Assembly (NCBI RefSeq): GCF_033063295.1
Contig: NZ_JAWJZH010000001.1
Location: 2,046,001 to 2,110,000 of the forward strand
Direction: 5' to 3'
Source: Nitrosomonas sp. Is35
GTDB taxonomy: Bacteria; Pseudomonadota; Gammaproteobacteria; Burkholderiales; Nitrosomonadaceae
DNA length: 64,000 nt
Below the pieces are notes generated by a model. It ran no database searches. It saw nothing but the letters and a program-made list of their open reading frames with translations, and was not told where the DNA came from. Shown piece by piece: positions 55,290 to 63,847 of this stretch (its first letter is position 1; each line of letters begins with the position of its first letter). Both the position numbers and the translations under genes were made by a program.

Positions 55290-56374
55290 GCATTGAAGTG
55301 ATTAGTCTCTCCAAACAATTCGGCACGTTTACCGCACTGCATGATGTCAGTTTACAAGTGCAATCCGGTGAATTGCTGGCGTTACTGGGGCCTTCGGGTT
55401 CCGGCAAAACCACGCTGCTGCGTGTGATCGCCGGACTGGAAACCGCCGATAGCGGCCAGGTATTATTTCATGGCGAAGACGCAACCGATCAGCATGTGCG
55501 TGACCGCCAAGTCGGATTCGTCTTCCAGCATTATGCCTTGTTCCGCAACATGACAATTTTCGAGAATGTCGCCTTCGGTTTAAATGTGCGTCCGAAGAAA
55601 TTCCGCCCTTCCAAAGAGGAAATCCATGACCGCGTGATGAAATTATTGCATTTGGTGCAGCTGGATTGGCTGGCGGACCGCTATCCGCACCAGCTTTCCG
55701 GCGGCCAGCGCCAGCGTATTGCTTTGGCGCGGGCACTGGCAGTGGAACCGAAAGTGTTATTGCTTGATGAGCCTTTCGGCGCATTGGATGCCAAGGTGCG
55801 CAAGGAACTGCGCTCCTGGCTCCGCAGATTGCACGATGACATGCACATTACCAGTGTATTTGTCACACACGATCAGGAAGAAGCACTGGAAGTCGCTGAC
55901 CGGGTTGTCGTCATGAACGAAGGCCGGATTGAGCAAATCGGCACACCGGATGAAGTGTACGAGCAGCCTGCCAGTCCGTTCGTGTACGAGTTCCTTGGCA
56001 ACGTTAATTTATTCCATAGCCGCTTGCATCGCGGCCGTGCCTGGATCGGCGATCTGGAAGTCGATGCACCGGAGCACGCGGAAGCGGAAGAACTGGCCGC
56101 CATTGCTTATGTCCGTCCGCATGAAATCGAAGTCGAGCGCACCCAAAATGGTGAAGCGGCGCTGGCGGCGCAGATTGTTCATATTCTATCGGTAGGTCCG
56201 ATTGTCAGGCTGGAGCTGGTACGCGAGAACGACAAAGATAGGCACCCGGTGCACGCTGAAATCAGCAAGGAGCGCTTTCGCGAATTGCAGCTCACCAAGG
56301 GAGAGAAAGTCTTTATCAAACCCAAACGGCTTGATTTGTTCCCCAGCTATCCGCAAAGCCAATTGAAACATTAA
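55286..56374 (+). CDS. cysA: Sulfate ABC transporter ATP-binding protein CysA
   Basis: A 362-aa ATPase: Walker [10 protein letters not shown] (about 36-44), signature [16 protein letters not shown], Walker [13 protein letters not shown], and the H-loop [11 protein letters not shown], then a C-terminal TOBE-like regulatory domain from about 240. It drives sulfate uptake with CysT and CysW and the binding protein at 48032. The ATGA overlap with cysW supports translational coupling. Confidence 0.94.
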   Translation: MSIEVISLSKQFGTFTALHDVSLQVQSGELLALLGPSGSGKTTLLRVIAGLETADSGQVLFHGEDATDQHVRDRQVGFVFQHYALFRNMTIFENVAFGLNVRPKKFRPSKEEIHDRVMKLLHLVQLDWLADRYPHQLSGGQRQRIALARALAVEPKVLLLDEPFGALDAKVRKELRSWLRRLHDDMHITSVFVTHDQEEALEVADRVVVMNEGRIEQIGTPDEVYEQPASPFVYEFLGNVNLFHSRLHRGRAWIGDLEVDAPEHAEAEELAAIAYVRPHEIEVERTQNGEAALAAQIVHILSVGPIVRLELVRENDKDRHPVHAEISKERFRELQLTKGEKVFIKPKRLDLFPSYPQSQLKH

Positions 56375-56417
56375 TGCATGACATTAAAAAACAGATTGAA
56401 CAAAATGGATTGAAGTC

Positions 56418-57371
56418 ATGACAACCGAACTCAAAACACAGGACACAACTGAACCGGAAATCAATCGTATGGAAATCGATCATATTGTTTCCCAATTACG
56501 TGCGTTACGTGTGGCCTCCCTGGAGCACCGTCAGCGGCTTAACAAGCCTCCCAAACTGCCTTCACGAAAAGTCCTGGCATCGATCATTGAACGGTTAAGT
56601 GCGGCGTTGTTTCCGAATCGTTTGGGCACACCCAGCATTTCCGATGAAGGAATCGATTACTACGTAGGACATACCCTGGATGTTACATTACGCGACCTGA
56701 TCGATCAGATTCACCACGAATTGTTTTTTGTCTCGGGGCAGGAAATTGCCGGTCCGTCGATTCGTGAACATGCTGCGAGCATTGCCAATACATTTGCCCA
56801 GCAATTACCCAAAATCCGCAGTCTGCTGGAAAATGACATCCGCGCAGCTTATGAAGGCGATCCGGCAGCACGTAGCATTGACGATGTATTAGTGTGCTAC
56901 CCGGGGATTACTGCGATTATTCACCACCGCATCGCGCATGAGTTGAACCAGCTGGGCGTGCCGCTGATCGCACGCATGATGTCGGAAATCGCTCACTCAC
57001 TCACCGGCATAGAAATCCATCCGGGCGCACAGATAGGCGATAGTTTCTTTATTGATCATGGAACCGGCGTAGTGATCGGCGAGACTACGGTCATTGGCCG
57101 CAATGTGCGGTTGTATCAGGCTGTCACCCTCGGTGCCAAGCGCTTCCCCGTCGATGAACACGGCATTCTGGTGAAAGGCAATCTGCGTCATCCCATCGTT
57201 GAAGACGATGTGGTGATCTATGCCGGCGCTACGATTCTCGGTCGTATCACCATCGGCCGCGGCTCAACGATCGGAGGCAATGTCTGGCTGACACACAGCA
57301 TCCCGCCGGAAAGTCACGTCACGCAAGCGCAAATTCGTACGGATGTAATCGCAGCCGGTACCGGAACTTAG
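56418..57371 (+). CDS. Serine O-acetyltransferase (EpsC-type)
   Basis: A 317-aa enzyme that makes O-acetylserine, the carbon skeleton for cysteine. An N-terminal helical domain (about 1-185, RQRLNKPPKLPSRK...ISDEGIDYYVGH) is followed by the left-handed beta-helix (GIEIHPGAQIGDSFFIDHGTGVVIGETTVIGRNVRLYQAVTLGAKRF), with the catalytic His in DHGTG. The longer N-terminus is that of the EpsC-type serine acetyltransferases that are often next to sulfur genes and encapsulins. It is the last gene of the operon and links sulfate import with cysteine supply for the desulfurase. Confidence 0.9.
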   Translation: MTTELKTQDTTEPEINRMEIDHIVSQLRALRVASLEHRQRLNKPPKLPSRKVLASIIERLSAALFPNRLGTPSISDEGIDYYVGHTLDVTLRDLIDQIHHELFFVSGQEIAGPSIREHAASIANTFAQQLPKIRSLLENDIRAAYEGDPAARSIDDVLVCYPGITAIIHHRIAHELNQLGVPLIARMMSEIAHSLTGIEIHPGAQIGDSFFIDHGTGVVIGETTVIGRNVRLYQAVTLGAKRFPVDEHGILVKGNLRHPIVEDDVVIYAGATILGRITIGRGSTIGGNVWLTHSIPPESHVTQAQIRTDVIAAGTGT

Positions 57372-57425
57372 AATTCTTTGTATTTGAATCCCGTCACAGG
57401 TAAGGCGAATATTTCCTCAATGCGC

Positions 57426-57713
57426 TCAATGAGATGCAAATATTAATTGATCTGAGAATTCACCTGCGGCTATTTTTTCCAGCAATTTTTTCGCTTTCTC
57501 ACTGACCCCCGCCCCATGTTGCAGATAAGATTGCGCCGCCAGCGCGGGTGAATAATCACTGACCGTATATCCCTGCGTATTGATTTCTTGCTGCGATATC
57601 GTTGTCACTGTCAGTTTTCCTTTTCCTAGCTTGATCACAAGCAGCTTCTTTCCACTCGCCCCCGCAATGATTGCAGTATGTCGATGTCGATTGATAATCA
57701 CAGTTGGTTGCAT
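57426..57713 (-). CDS. Hypothetical protein
   Basis: A 95-aa product from ATG 57713: MQPTVIINRHRHTAIIAGASGKKLLVIKLGKGKLTVTTISQQEI, then a helical C-terminal half. No signal peptide. No family recognised. It is convergent with the sulfur operon. Confidence 0.5.
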   Translation of the reverse strand: MQPTVIINRHRHTAIIAGASGKKLLVIKLGKGKLTVTTISQQEINTQGYTVSDYSPALAAQSYLQHGAGVSEKAKKLLEKIAAGEFSDQLIFASH

Positions 57714-57905
57714 TTTTGTCGGTCTCAAACAGTCAATAGCGTATACGCATACGATACCACTGTTCATCGCCCGGAATCTTCATTCACACCTAAGTAAAAA
57801 TGTTTATTCATTCTTGGCCTGCATTTTCTTGACCAAAACGTACAGCATCTCTATAATCCACCCTTCGTTTCTGAAGTGATTCCAGTCACACAGCAACTTC
57901 TTATT

Positions 57906-57980
57906 GCGGGAATAGCTCAGTGGTAGAGCACAACCTTGCCAAGGTTGGGGTCGCGAGTTCGAGCCTCGTTTCCCGCTCCA
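57906..57980 (+). tRNA. tRNA-Gly (GCC)
   Basis: 75 bases including CCA; acceptor stem GCGGGAA / TTCCCGC, D-arm GCTC-AGTGGTA-GAGC, anticodon loop TTGCCAA (GCC), T-arm with GAGTTCGAGCCTC. First of a Gly-Cys-Leu tRNA group. Confidence 0.95.
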
Positions 57981-58090
57981 TTCTTTCTGTGGAATGGCTC
58001 TTTGAAATTTTACTTGCTGGGAATCGAATAATTACTCCTGACCGGCTTTTTTCCGTAGGATTAAAAGACATTTAGAAGTTATGCAATAAT

Positions 58091-58164
58091 GGCGGGGTGG
58101 CAGAGTGGTCATGCAGCGGCCTGCAAAGCCGTCTACGCCGGTTCGATTCCGACCCCCGCCTCCA
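58091..58164 (+). tRNA. tRNA-Cys (GCA)
   Basis: 74 bases including CCA; acceptor GGCGGGG / CCCCGCC, anticodon loop CTGCAAA (GCA), T-arm CCGGTTCGATTCCGA region. Confidence 0.94.
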
Positions 58165-58183
58165 CCGATCTGATATTTCCATA

Positions 58184-58273
58184 GCCCGGGTGGTGAAATT
58201 GGTAGACACAAGGGACTTAAAATCCCTCGGGCCTAAAACGCCCGTGCCGGTTCGATTCCGGCTCCGGGCACCA
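58184..58273 (+). tRNA. tRNA-Leu (TAA)
   Basis: 90 bases including CCA, with a long variable arm typical of Leu tRNAs; acceptor GCCCGGG / CCGGGCA region, anticodon loop CTTAAAA (TAA). Its 3' part is copied at 61427-61482, so it served as the attachment site of an integrated element. Confidence 0.94.
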
Positions 58274-58862
58274 ATAATCAATAAACTAGACTTATTTCAT
58301 CTATCAAAAAATCTCCCTTTCTGTTCCGCAATTCTGAAAAATACAGATCAATTTGACCAACAAAACCATCTGAACGCAGAATTCGTGCAAATGCTCAAAG
58401 CACCTCTCAAAGCAGATAGCCACGCGCCCGATAGTCGTGTTTTTTTACGCCCGTAGTTTGCCTATGGCTGGGTATGAGCACGCTTTATCGATGTTTAAAA
58501 ACGCGGTTGCAAATGATGAATGCGGTTTAGCAGCCGCATAGTGGCGTGCAAACGTGATGATTGCTGAAGCGATCAGCCATGTGGACGACATCAAGTTTAT
58601 GATGGCAGATGTGAATTTGATTTGCTCGATCTATCAAGCCGCAGCGCTTGTCTGAAGTGGCTCATCGGATTGTTTCGCAACCATGAAATTGACTCGGTTC
58701 CGCTATTCGGTACTTTAAAAGAAAAACCGGCAAAACTATCCGCAGAAGTAACTCCACATTGGATTCAGGATGGCATAATTGTTGATAAAGCTATGGAGGC
58801 TGCGGCGTAGTCGGTGAAGCAGGCAGGATTATTGAGATTAGATCGTATAAGGATAGGATGAA
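58274..58862 (+). other. Decayed start of the tRNA-Leu island
   Basis: No intact gene. Short broken frames are present, for example a 62-codon piece at 58622-58810 with GTLKEKPAKLSAEVTPHW that has no recognised family. The stretch looks like former prophage or island genes. Confidence 0.35.
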
Positions 58863-59015
58863 ATGAGTTTTTTCGAATGGCCGTGTGAACTGGTTTTCAG
58901 TGCTTGCACCTTTTTTGTAATGACAAAGGCTTTATTGGCATTAATTCTCTGCGTTATCTCGGCCGGGATGATTTTCATCGTAATAAAAGAAATAATCAAA
59001 GATTTCAGGAAATAA
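58863..59015 (+). CDS. Hypothetical 50-aa membrane protein
   Basis: ATG follows AGGATGA. The product is MSFFEWPCELVFSACTFFVM... with one or two hydrophobic segments and a basic tail (IKEIIKDFRK). No family recognised; resembles small phage-type membrane proteins. Confidence 0.4.
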   Translation: MSFFEWPCELVFSACTFFVMTKALLALILCVISAGMIFIVIKEIIKDFRK

Positions 59016-59051
59016 TAGAAGCTCTTACTCATATCGGAATATCAATAGAAA

Positions 59052-59085
59052 CGCCCGGTGAGGGACTTTGAATCTCAGCCGGGCG
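59052..59085. terminator. Hairpin terminator
   Basis: Stem CGCCCGG / CCGGGCG around a 20-base loop, between the 58863 and 59140 genes, which converge on it. Confidence 0.5.
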
Positions 59086-59139
59086 TGGAGATCATATGTG
59101 GATACGCCAATTTAGTATTGGACGGACATTAAAGAAACT

Positions 59140-59325
59140 TTAGGGATTATTAATCAAATTATTAATCCAGTCCGGGTTGGTATACCAATAATATCCACCC
59201 GCAATAAGCAGGAAAACCACAATTAAAGCGACAACTACGCACATCAGAATATCGCTATTACTAAGTCGCGGACCGTCTGAATTGACAGTTTTGCTCTCGA
59301 ATTCGTTGGGATTATTGGTGCTCAT
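59140..59325 (-). CDS. Hypothetical small single-pass membrane protein
   Basis: A 61-aa protein from ATG 59325 (GAGG seven bases upstream): polar N-terminus MSTNNPNEFESKTVNSDGPRL, one membrane helix (MCVVVALIVVFLLIAGGYYW) and a short Asn/Pro-rich tail. No family recognised. Confidence 0.55.
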   Translation of the reverse strand: MSTNNPNEFESKTVNSDGPRLSNSDILMCVVVALIVVFLLIAGGYYWYTNPDWINNLINNP

Positions 59326-59536
59326 GGTTAACCTCGTTTTTAATAAAATGCAATGTAGCTGCAAAAAAATTATTGATCTGTTCGGTTGTTAACATAGGGT
59401 CAGAAAATTTTGTGCATGATCTTAGAACTGTAATAGCGAAATTTACCGGAAGATTTTGGCGCGTTACTACTGAGCAACTGATTCAGATTTAAACAATTCA
59501 ATAATTGATATCATCTTTAAATGGGGTTATGACCAA

Positions 59537-59713
59537 ATGAGCAAAACTCAATGGATAAAATGCAGCGAACAGATGCCCCCAGAGGACTATACTTTGATAG
59601 TAATAAAGGTCAAAGGAAAAGTGCTCGGAAAAATAGTCAGCCTGGATTTTCATCGGTGCAACTATTACGCAGCAGAGGATACTGAATGGTCTCTGACTCC
59701 AGCAGATAAATGA
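59537..59713 (+). CDS. DUF551-like small phage-type protein
   Basis: A 58-aa product that begins MSKTQWIKCSEQMPPEDYTL, the WIxxSExxPxE opening of DUF551, a domain common in prophages and phage islands. Function unknown. It supports a phage-like origin of the tRNA-Leu island. Confidence 0.6.
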   Translation: MSKTQWIKCSEQMPPEDYTLIVIKVKGKVLGKIVSLDFHRCNYYAAEDTEWSLTPADK

Positions 59714-59771
59714 CGACCCTTACGCGCTCATACGTACAGATAAATTAGAAATGCCGAATCAATAGATTGCC

Positions 59772-59906
59772 ATGAGTTTGTTCCTTGATTCAGAAGACGT
59801 CTCCATACTGACCGGCAGAAAAACAAAATTCGGCCAGATTGACACACTGCGCCGGATGGGCACACTATTTTACGTTAACGCGGTGGGTAAACCCGTTGTA
59901 CCCTGA
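59772..59906 (+). CDS. DUF4224-like small protein next to the integrase
   Basis: A 44-aa product with LDSEDVSILTGRKTKFGQIDTLRRMGTLFYVNAVGKPVV, the pattern of DUF4224 proteins, which are usually encoded directly before phage tyrosine integrases, as here (39 bases). It may act as a small DNA-binding or excision factor; this role is only suggested. Confidence 0.65.
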   Translation: MSLFLDSEDVSILTGRKTKFGQIDTLRRMGTLFYVNAVGKPVVP

Positions 59907-59944
59907 TCCGCGATAGAACCTAGCAGCAGGCCTCAGATTTCACG

Positions 59945-60530
59945 ATGGCCGTTAAAAAATGGTCAGAATTGCAGATTGACGCAAAGCCAGCACATCAAGA
60001 AATAATCACGTTTCGATATGTGGCAGAACGCTATATTAGAGACGTTATCCCACTAAAATCACCGGCAACACAAAAGAACAATCTCAAGGAATTGGAGCGA
60101 CTGTACAAATTCTTTGACGATCCACCCAGCGCCCTTCTGATGTTTTGAGAATAACAGATCATGACATCAGTGATGGAATATTGTCAGTCCAGCAAAATAA
60201 AACCGGAACCATAGCGAGAATTATCATTGAGGATGAACTTGAAAGCTTGATGAAAAGAATCTAAGCTAGAAAATCAGGCTACAAAGCGCGGAGCTTAGAA
60301 CTGATTGTTGATGATAATGGGCAGAAATTGACCGCCAGCGCTTTGCGCGGTCATTTTGATAGCGCGCGCGAAGCGGCCGGAATTGACAAAAAATATTTCA
60401 ATTTCGTGATCTCAGGGCCAAGGCTGCTACAGACACGACCGAATTAACCGGCGACATCAGAGAGGCACAAAAACAACTAGGTCACACAACTATAGCAATG
60501 ACCTAACACTAGGTAAAAGCTCGTCGTGGA
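59945..60530 (+). pseudogene. Broken tyrosine integrase
   Basis: The intact first part (59945-60148) is an integrase core-binding domain: ITFRYVAERYIRDVIPLKSPATQKNNLKELERLYKFF. After it the frame breaks, and pieces of the catalytic domain follow in other frames: VQQNKTGTIARIIIEDEL, LTASALRGHFDSAREAAGI, and REAQKQLGHTTIAMT. Internal stops and frameshifts are present and the final catalytic Tyr is not found. This was the integrase of the island at tRNA-Leu. Confidence 0.85.
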
Positions 60531-60665
60531 GATATAGTAAAGCCGACAAAAACTCGCAAATCCGCTCCGCAAACCTGAAATAGGCTATTGATTGGCGCGG
60601 CCCTTGAGAGTTATTTTTTGTAGCATTTGCGGAGCGGTATTTATAATAAGCCTTTATTTATTATA

Positions 60666-61403
60666 GGGTCTTAGGAAGTTAAAGCGGGTTTAAACGTAAT
60701 AATTTGAGAATCTGATGATAGAGATTATCACGGCGATGATTAAAACGAAATTCGGTTTCTTTCAAATGCAAATAAAAGGTATGTTCAGGAACACCATTGA
60801 ACTTTGCCAAACGCCTTTTTGCAAAGCTCCAGAAAGATTCAATGCCGTTGATATGCCGCTCGCCACTGGCGAATTCATTGTTGCCATGACAAACCCTGAA
60901 GTGCTTATCAAAACCAATATCGACCAGCCCGTCATATCCGCGCCAGCCATCAGAATGGATGATGGTATCGGGTGCTACATGCCCACGGATAATAGCTTGT
61001 AACGTGGCTTTGGAGCAATCAGGAACAATCTCCGTATATACCTTCCCTTGGCGTTTCAGAACGCCAAAGACAATGGTTTTACCATAAGCGCCTCGACCTT
61101 TTTTGCCTCTGACACGCTGCGCGCCAAAATAAGATTCATCAACTTCCACAGCACCTTGAAGCGGCGATTCAAGTTCGCAGCAGTAGGCAATTTTTTGCCG
61201 CACTTTGAGGTAAATCGTATTGACGGATCGGATAGAAATACCGGTCAATTGCGCGGTACTTGTAGCGGTAAAATCCAAAACAAAATAGCGAATAAGTTGT
61301 CTGAATTTAGCTTCTCCAATCCGAGAACGGAAATAGTATCTATTTTTAACATTCATCTCAGTAAGTTAACACACTTCCGTAAGTGCTTAACTTCCTAAGA
61401 CCC
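60666..61403 (-). mobile_element. IS1595-family insertion sequence, copy B
   Basis: A 738-bp element with terminal inverted repeats GGGTCTTAGGAAGTTAA and TATTATA direct repeats on both sides. It differs from copy A in both ends and transposase sequence, so it is a distinct member of the family. Confidence 0.88.
60679..61356 (-). CDS. IS1595-family (ISXO2-like) transposase, copy B
   Basis: A 225-aa transposase: RYFVLDFTATSTAQLTGISIRSV, GAVEVDESYFGAQRVRGKKGRGAYG, TIIHSDGWRGYDGLVD, and HINGIESFWSFAKRRLAKFNG. The core residues are complete and the frame is open. It lies inside the tRNA-Leu island, near its far end. Confidence 0.92.
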   Translation of the reverse strand: MNVKNRYYFRSRIGEAKFRQLIRYFVLDFTATSTAQLTGISIRSVNTIYLKVRQKIAYCCELESPLQGAVEVDESYFGAQRVRGKKGRGAYGKTIVFGVLKRQGKVYTEIVPDCSKATLQAIIRGHVAPDTIIHSDGWRGYDGLVDIGFDKHFRVCHGNNEFASGERHINGIESFWSFAKRRLAKFNGVPEHTFYLHLKETEFRFNHRRDNLYHQILKLLRLNPL

Positions 61404-61426
61404 TATTATAAATATAACTCTGAACT

Positions 61427-61482
61427 AAAAATCCCTCGGGCCTAAAACACCCGTGCCGGTTCGATTCCGGCCCCGGGCACCA
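61427..61482 (+). repeat. Copy of the tRNA-Leu 3' end (att repeat)
   Basis: 56 bases that match the 3' part of tRNA-Leu(TAA), from the anticodon region to CCA, with two changes (AAAACACCC, GGCCCCGGGC). It marks the far end of a 3.2-kb island that starts at 58274. It is not a complete tRNA. Confidence 0.88.
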
Positions 61483-61548
61483 ATAAAAAATAAGCTTCTC
61501 AATCCCGTCAGAGCTGACAAGCATCCAGTACCATTCCGCAATTTTGTT

Positions 61549-61651
61549 TGTAAGAATTTCTAGTATTGTTAGAACGCCACTCTCTATGAAATACTCAACG
61601 CTTATCTTATTTAAATCAATCTCTCTGTAAACACCCCTGAGATTTCTTACA
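61549..61651. mobile_element. 103-bp IS481-derived mini-element
   Basis: Starts TGTAAGAATTTCTAG and ends GAGATTTCTTACA, which match the two ends of the IS481 element at 28434, including a CTCTCTGTAAACA block and the adjacent ATACT..ACGCTTAT subterminal part. The transposase gene is missing. It is an internal-deletion derivative (MITE-like) or relic. No clear target duplication is seen. Nothing else is recognised between 61483 and 61859. Confidence 0.75.
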
Positions 61652-61859
61652 TACCTAAAGAAGTTTTTAGGTAGACCGATGATTGGAGTCTAGCACCCAA
61701 AAATAACGCTGAATTTGACTGCACATCAGGTTTTATGTATATTTTCAAAACAAGTATCTATTTTTCCTACACATTCTATCACCGTAAAAAACGCAGAATG
61801 ACGGTATAAACATTATTAGTCACTCAGCGAATTATCAAAATACAGGACAAAGTTGATCT

Positions 61860-62777
61860 ATGATCAAGTATCTGGCAGCGGCAGTAATGCTAAAAATGTT
61901 TTCACTGAACAAATTTACACGTTCTAGTTATCGGTACCTGGGCAATAAATTTGGTCAAAAAAAACGTCAACAGCAAAACATCGACATGTACGTAAATCGT
62001 GGCGACTTATTAGTCCAGTTAATTAAGAAGCATAATGTATTTAAGGATGATGGAGCAGCTGTTGAGCTTGGTACCGGCTGGATACACTGGTTTGGTTTAT
62101 ATTTAGCGCTACATATCGATAAAAAAATCAGCTTGGATCTATTTGATGTTTGGGACAACCGTCAATTAGATGCATTGAAGGGAGCTTTTAACAAATTATC
62201 ATATCAGTGGGAACATGATACCAGTATAAATACAACACAACGTAATCGACTATCTTCTATCCTGTCAGTCAATTCTTTTGATGAACTCTATCGTATATTT
62301 GATGCAAAATATACCATCGATAATGAAGGTTCACTTGCAGGTTACCCAAGTACAAACTATGACCTGATTTTCAGCTTCCATGTCATGGAGCATGTTAACA
62401 GAGGCTCTATCGAAGAATCAATTGACCATATGTTCCGCATGCTAAAACCGGGAGGTTTCTGCATACACCAAATTGGTATTGATGATCATCTAGCGCACTA
62501 TGATAGCCAAGCTTCGCAAAAAAATTACCTTGAATTCTCACTGACTAGGCGTAAATATCTATTCGAGAATATAGTGCAATATCATAATGTCTTGCAAGGC
62601 GATGACTATCAAAATCTATTCCGCAAGAAGGGTTTTGAAATTATAGAAATTGATCGTGAGCGATGCGATATTTCGAGACTCACTATTCATGATGACTGGA
62701 GCAATTATTCTCGCGAAGATCTGGAAACGACTATCTTTACTATCGTCTGCCATAAACCGGCAAACGTAAATGGTTAG
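61860..62777 (+). CDS. Class I SAM-dependent methyltransferase
   Basis: A 305-aa protein with motif I AAVELGTGWIHWFGLYLAL, the SAM-binding loop, and YDLIFSFHVMEHVNRG and FRMLKPGGFCIHQIG as motifs IV-VI. Such enzymes are common in polysaccharide gene clusters. Five bases separate it from the hexapeptide acetyltransferase, so the two form an operon, probably for sugar or glycan modification. The substrate is unknown. It is AT-rich relative to the core genes. Confidence 0.8.
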   Translation: MIKYLAAAVMLKMFSLNKFTRSSYRYLGNKFGQKKRQQQNIDMYVNRGDLLVQLIKKHNVFKDDGAAVELGTGWIHWFGLYLALHIDKKISLDLFDVWDNRQLDALKGAFNKLSYQWEHDTSINTTQRNRLSSILSVNSFDELYRIFDAKYTIDNEGSLAGYPSTNYDLIFSFHVMEHVNRGSIEESIDHMFRMLKPGGFCIHQIGIDDHLAHYDSQASQKNYLEFSLTRRKYLFENIVQYHNVLQGDDYQNLFRKKGFEIIEIDRERCDISRLTIHDDWSNYSREDLETTIFTIVCHKPANVNG

Positions 62778-62782
62778 TAGTT

Positions 62783-63241
62783 ATGAATGCGATTCATCTA
62801 TATCGTATCGCACATTATCTGCACTGCAAACACATACCACTACTTCCCGGTCTGCTGCGCTTACTTATGTTCCTGCTCTATAACAGTGTAATCCCTCCAA
62901 AATGTAGAATTGGACAAGGGTCTTGGTTTGCGCATGGCGGAATTGGTGTAGTATTACATCCCGATTGCCTTATCGGTGATCGAGTACTGATTGGTCAGGG
63001 TGTCACAATAGGAGGCAACTTTGGGTGCGGAGTACCAAAAATAGGAAACGATGTTTGGATTGGCCCGGGCGCTAGAATACTAGGAGCCATTACAATTGGA
63101 TGTAACACTATTATTGGCGCCAACGCTGTGGTCATTTCGGATGTGGCAGAAAATAGCGTGATTGGTGGAGTACCTGGTAAATTAATAAAATCAATTAGTC
63201 CGGGATCGCTTAATGTCACGGAAGGAAAACTAAACGATTAG
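62783..63241 (+). CDS. Serine acetyltransferase-like hexapeptide acyltransferase
   Basis: A 152-aa protein made of the left-handed beta-helix: CRIGQGSWFAHGGIGVVLHPDCLIGDRVLIGQGVTIGGNFGCGVPKIGNDVWIGPGARILG, with the catalytic His in FAHGG. It lacks the long helical domain of true serine acetyltransferases and matches the short forms in capsule or exopolysaccharide loci that O-acetylate sugars. It follows the methyltransferase by five bases. Confidence 0.8.
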   Translation: MNAIHLYRIAHYLHCKHIPLLPGLLRLLMFLLYNSVIPPKCRIGQGSWFAHGGIGVVLHPDCLIGDRVLIGQGVTIGGNFGCGVPKIGNDVWIGPGARILGAITIGCNTIIGANAVVISDVAENSVIGGVPGKLIKSISPGSLNVTEGKLND

Positions 63242-63411
63242 ATAAATCTATGTTTCCCCGCATAGAAATATGCCTTCTGCCGTACAATTTATCGTAGCGA
63301 CACAAGTTCCAGTCCAGGAGATGAGTGACTATAGATTGTAGTACGTAAGTTAATCATCCAGAAGCAGAAGTGTATGCCCGAAAAACCTCTTTATATGACT
63401 TCTTCCATTAG

Positions 63412-63763
63412 GGAAGCGCTGAACAATTAGCGATTTTCAGATTTTCCGGTAATCCTGCCAGTTTCTTGAACACGAATTCCCGGCAATTCATTTTTCAGAG
63501 GTGTTTTGTAGCCGGATTTCCCCTGTTTGTGCGTCATTATCCGCCGCCGGGGTATGATGGACGGACTTTTCCCTCAAGCGATCATCAACTGCCTGCGCAG
63601 CGGGTACAGGTTGACCAGGCCCATCAACATGTTCACCTGAACGGCATTCTTCATCAGCCCACGGTAGCGAGTCCGGGTGAATCCAAACTGCCGCTTGATC
63701 ACCCGGAATACATGTTATACCCGCGCCCGGATCAAGGAATGCTTCCGGTTACGGTTACCACTT
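63412..63763 (-). pseudogene. Truncated IS5-family element (3' end of transposase)
   Basis: The left end GGAAGCGCTGAACAATTAG is preceded by TTAG, a YTAR-type target. On the minus strand, pieces of an IS5 transposase C-terminus are readable: NRKHSLIRARV, then VFRVIKRQFGFTRTRYRGLMKNAVQVNMLMGLVNLYPLRRQL. There is at least one internal stop and the N-terminal two thirds and the other end are missing. Its end resembles the TIRs of the three MITEs in the window. Confidence 0.8.
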
Positions 63764-63847
63764 AGAAATGGATTGTTTTATTTTTAAGCACTTAAGTGTA
63801 TTTCGCGAAACACTTTGAGATTTATCCTCATACAGTTGGAGACAACA

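Noticed and set aside
61427..61482. Possible second tRNA-Leu
   Set aside because: The acceptor 5' strand and D-arm are missing; it is an att-type copy of the 3' end.
63466..63765. Plus-strand frame of 99 codons near the window end
   Set aside because: The opposite strand encodes an IS5 transposase C-terminus; the plus-strand frame is a shadow of it.
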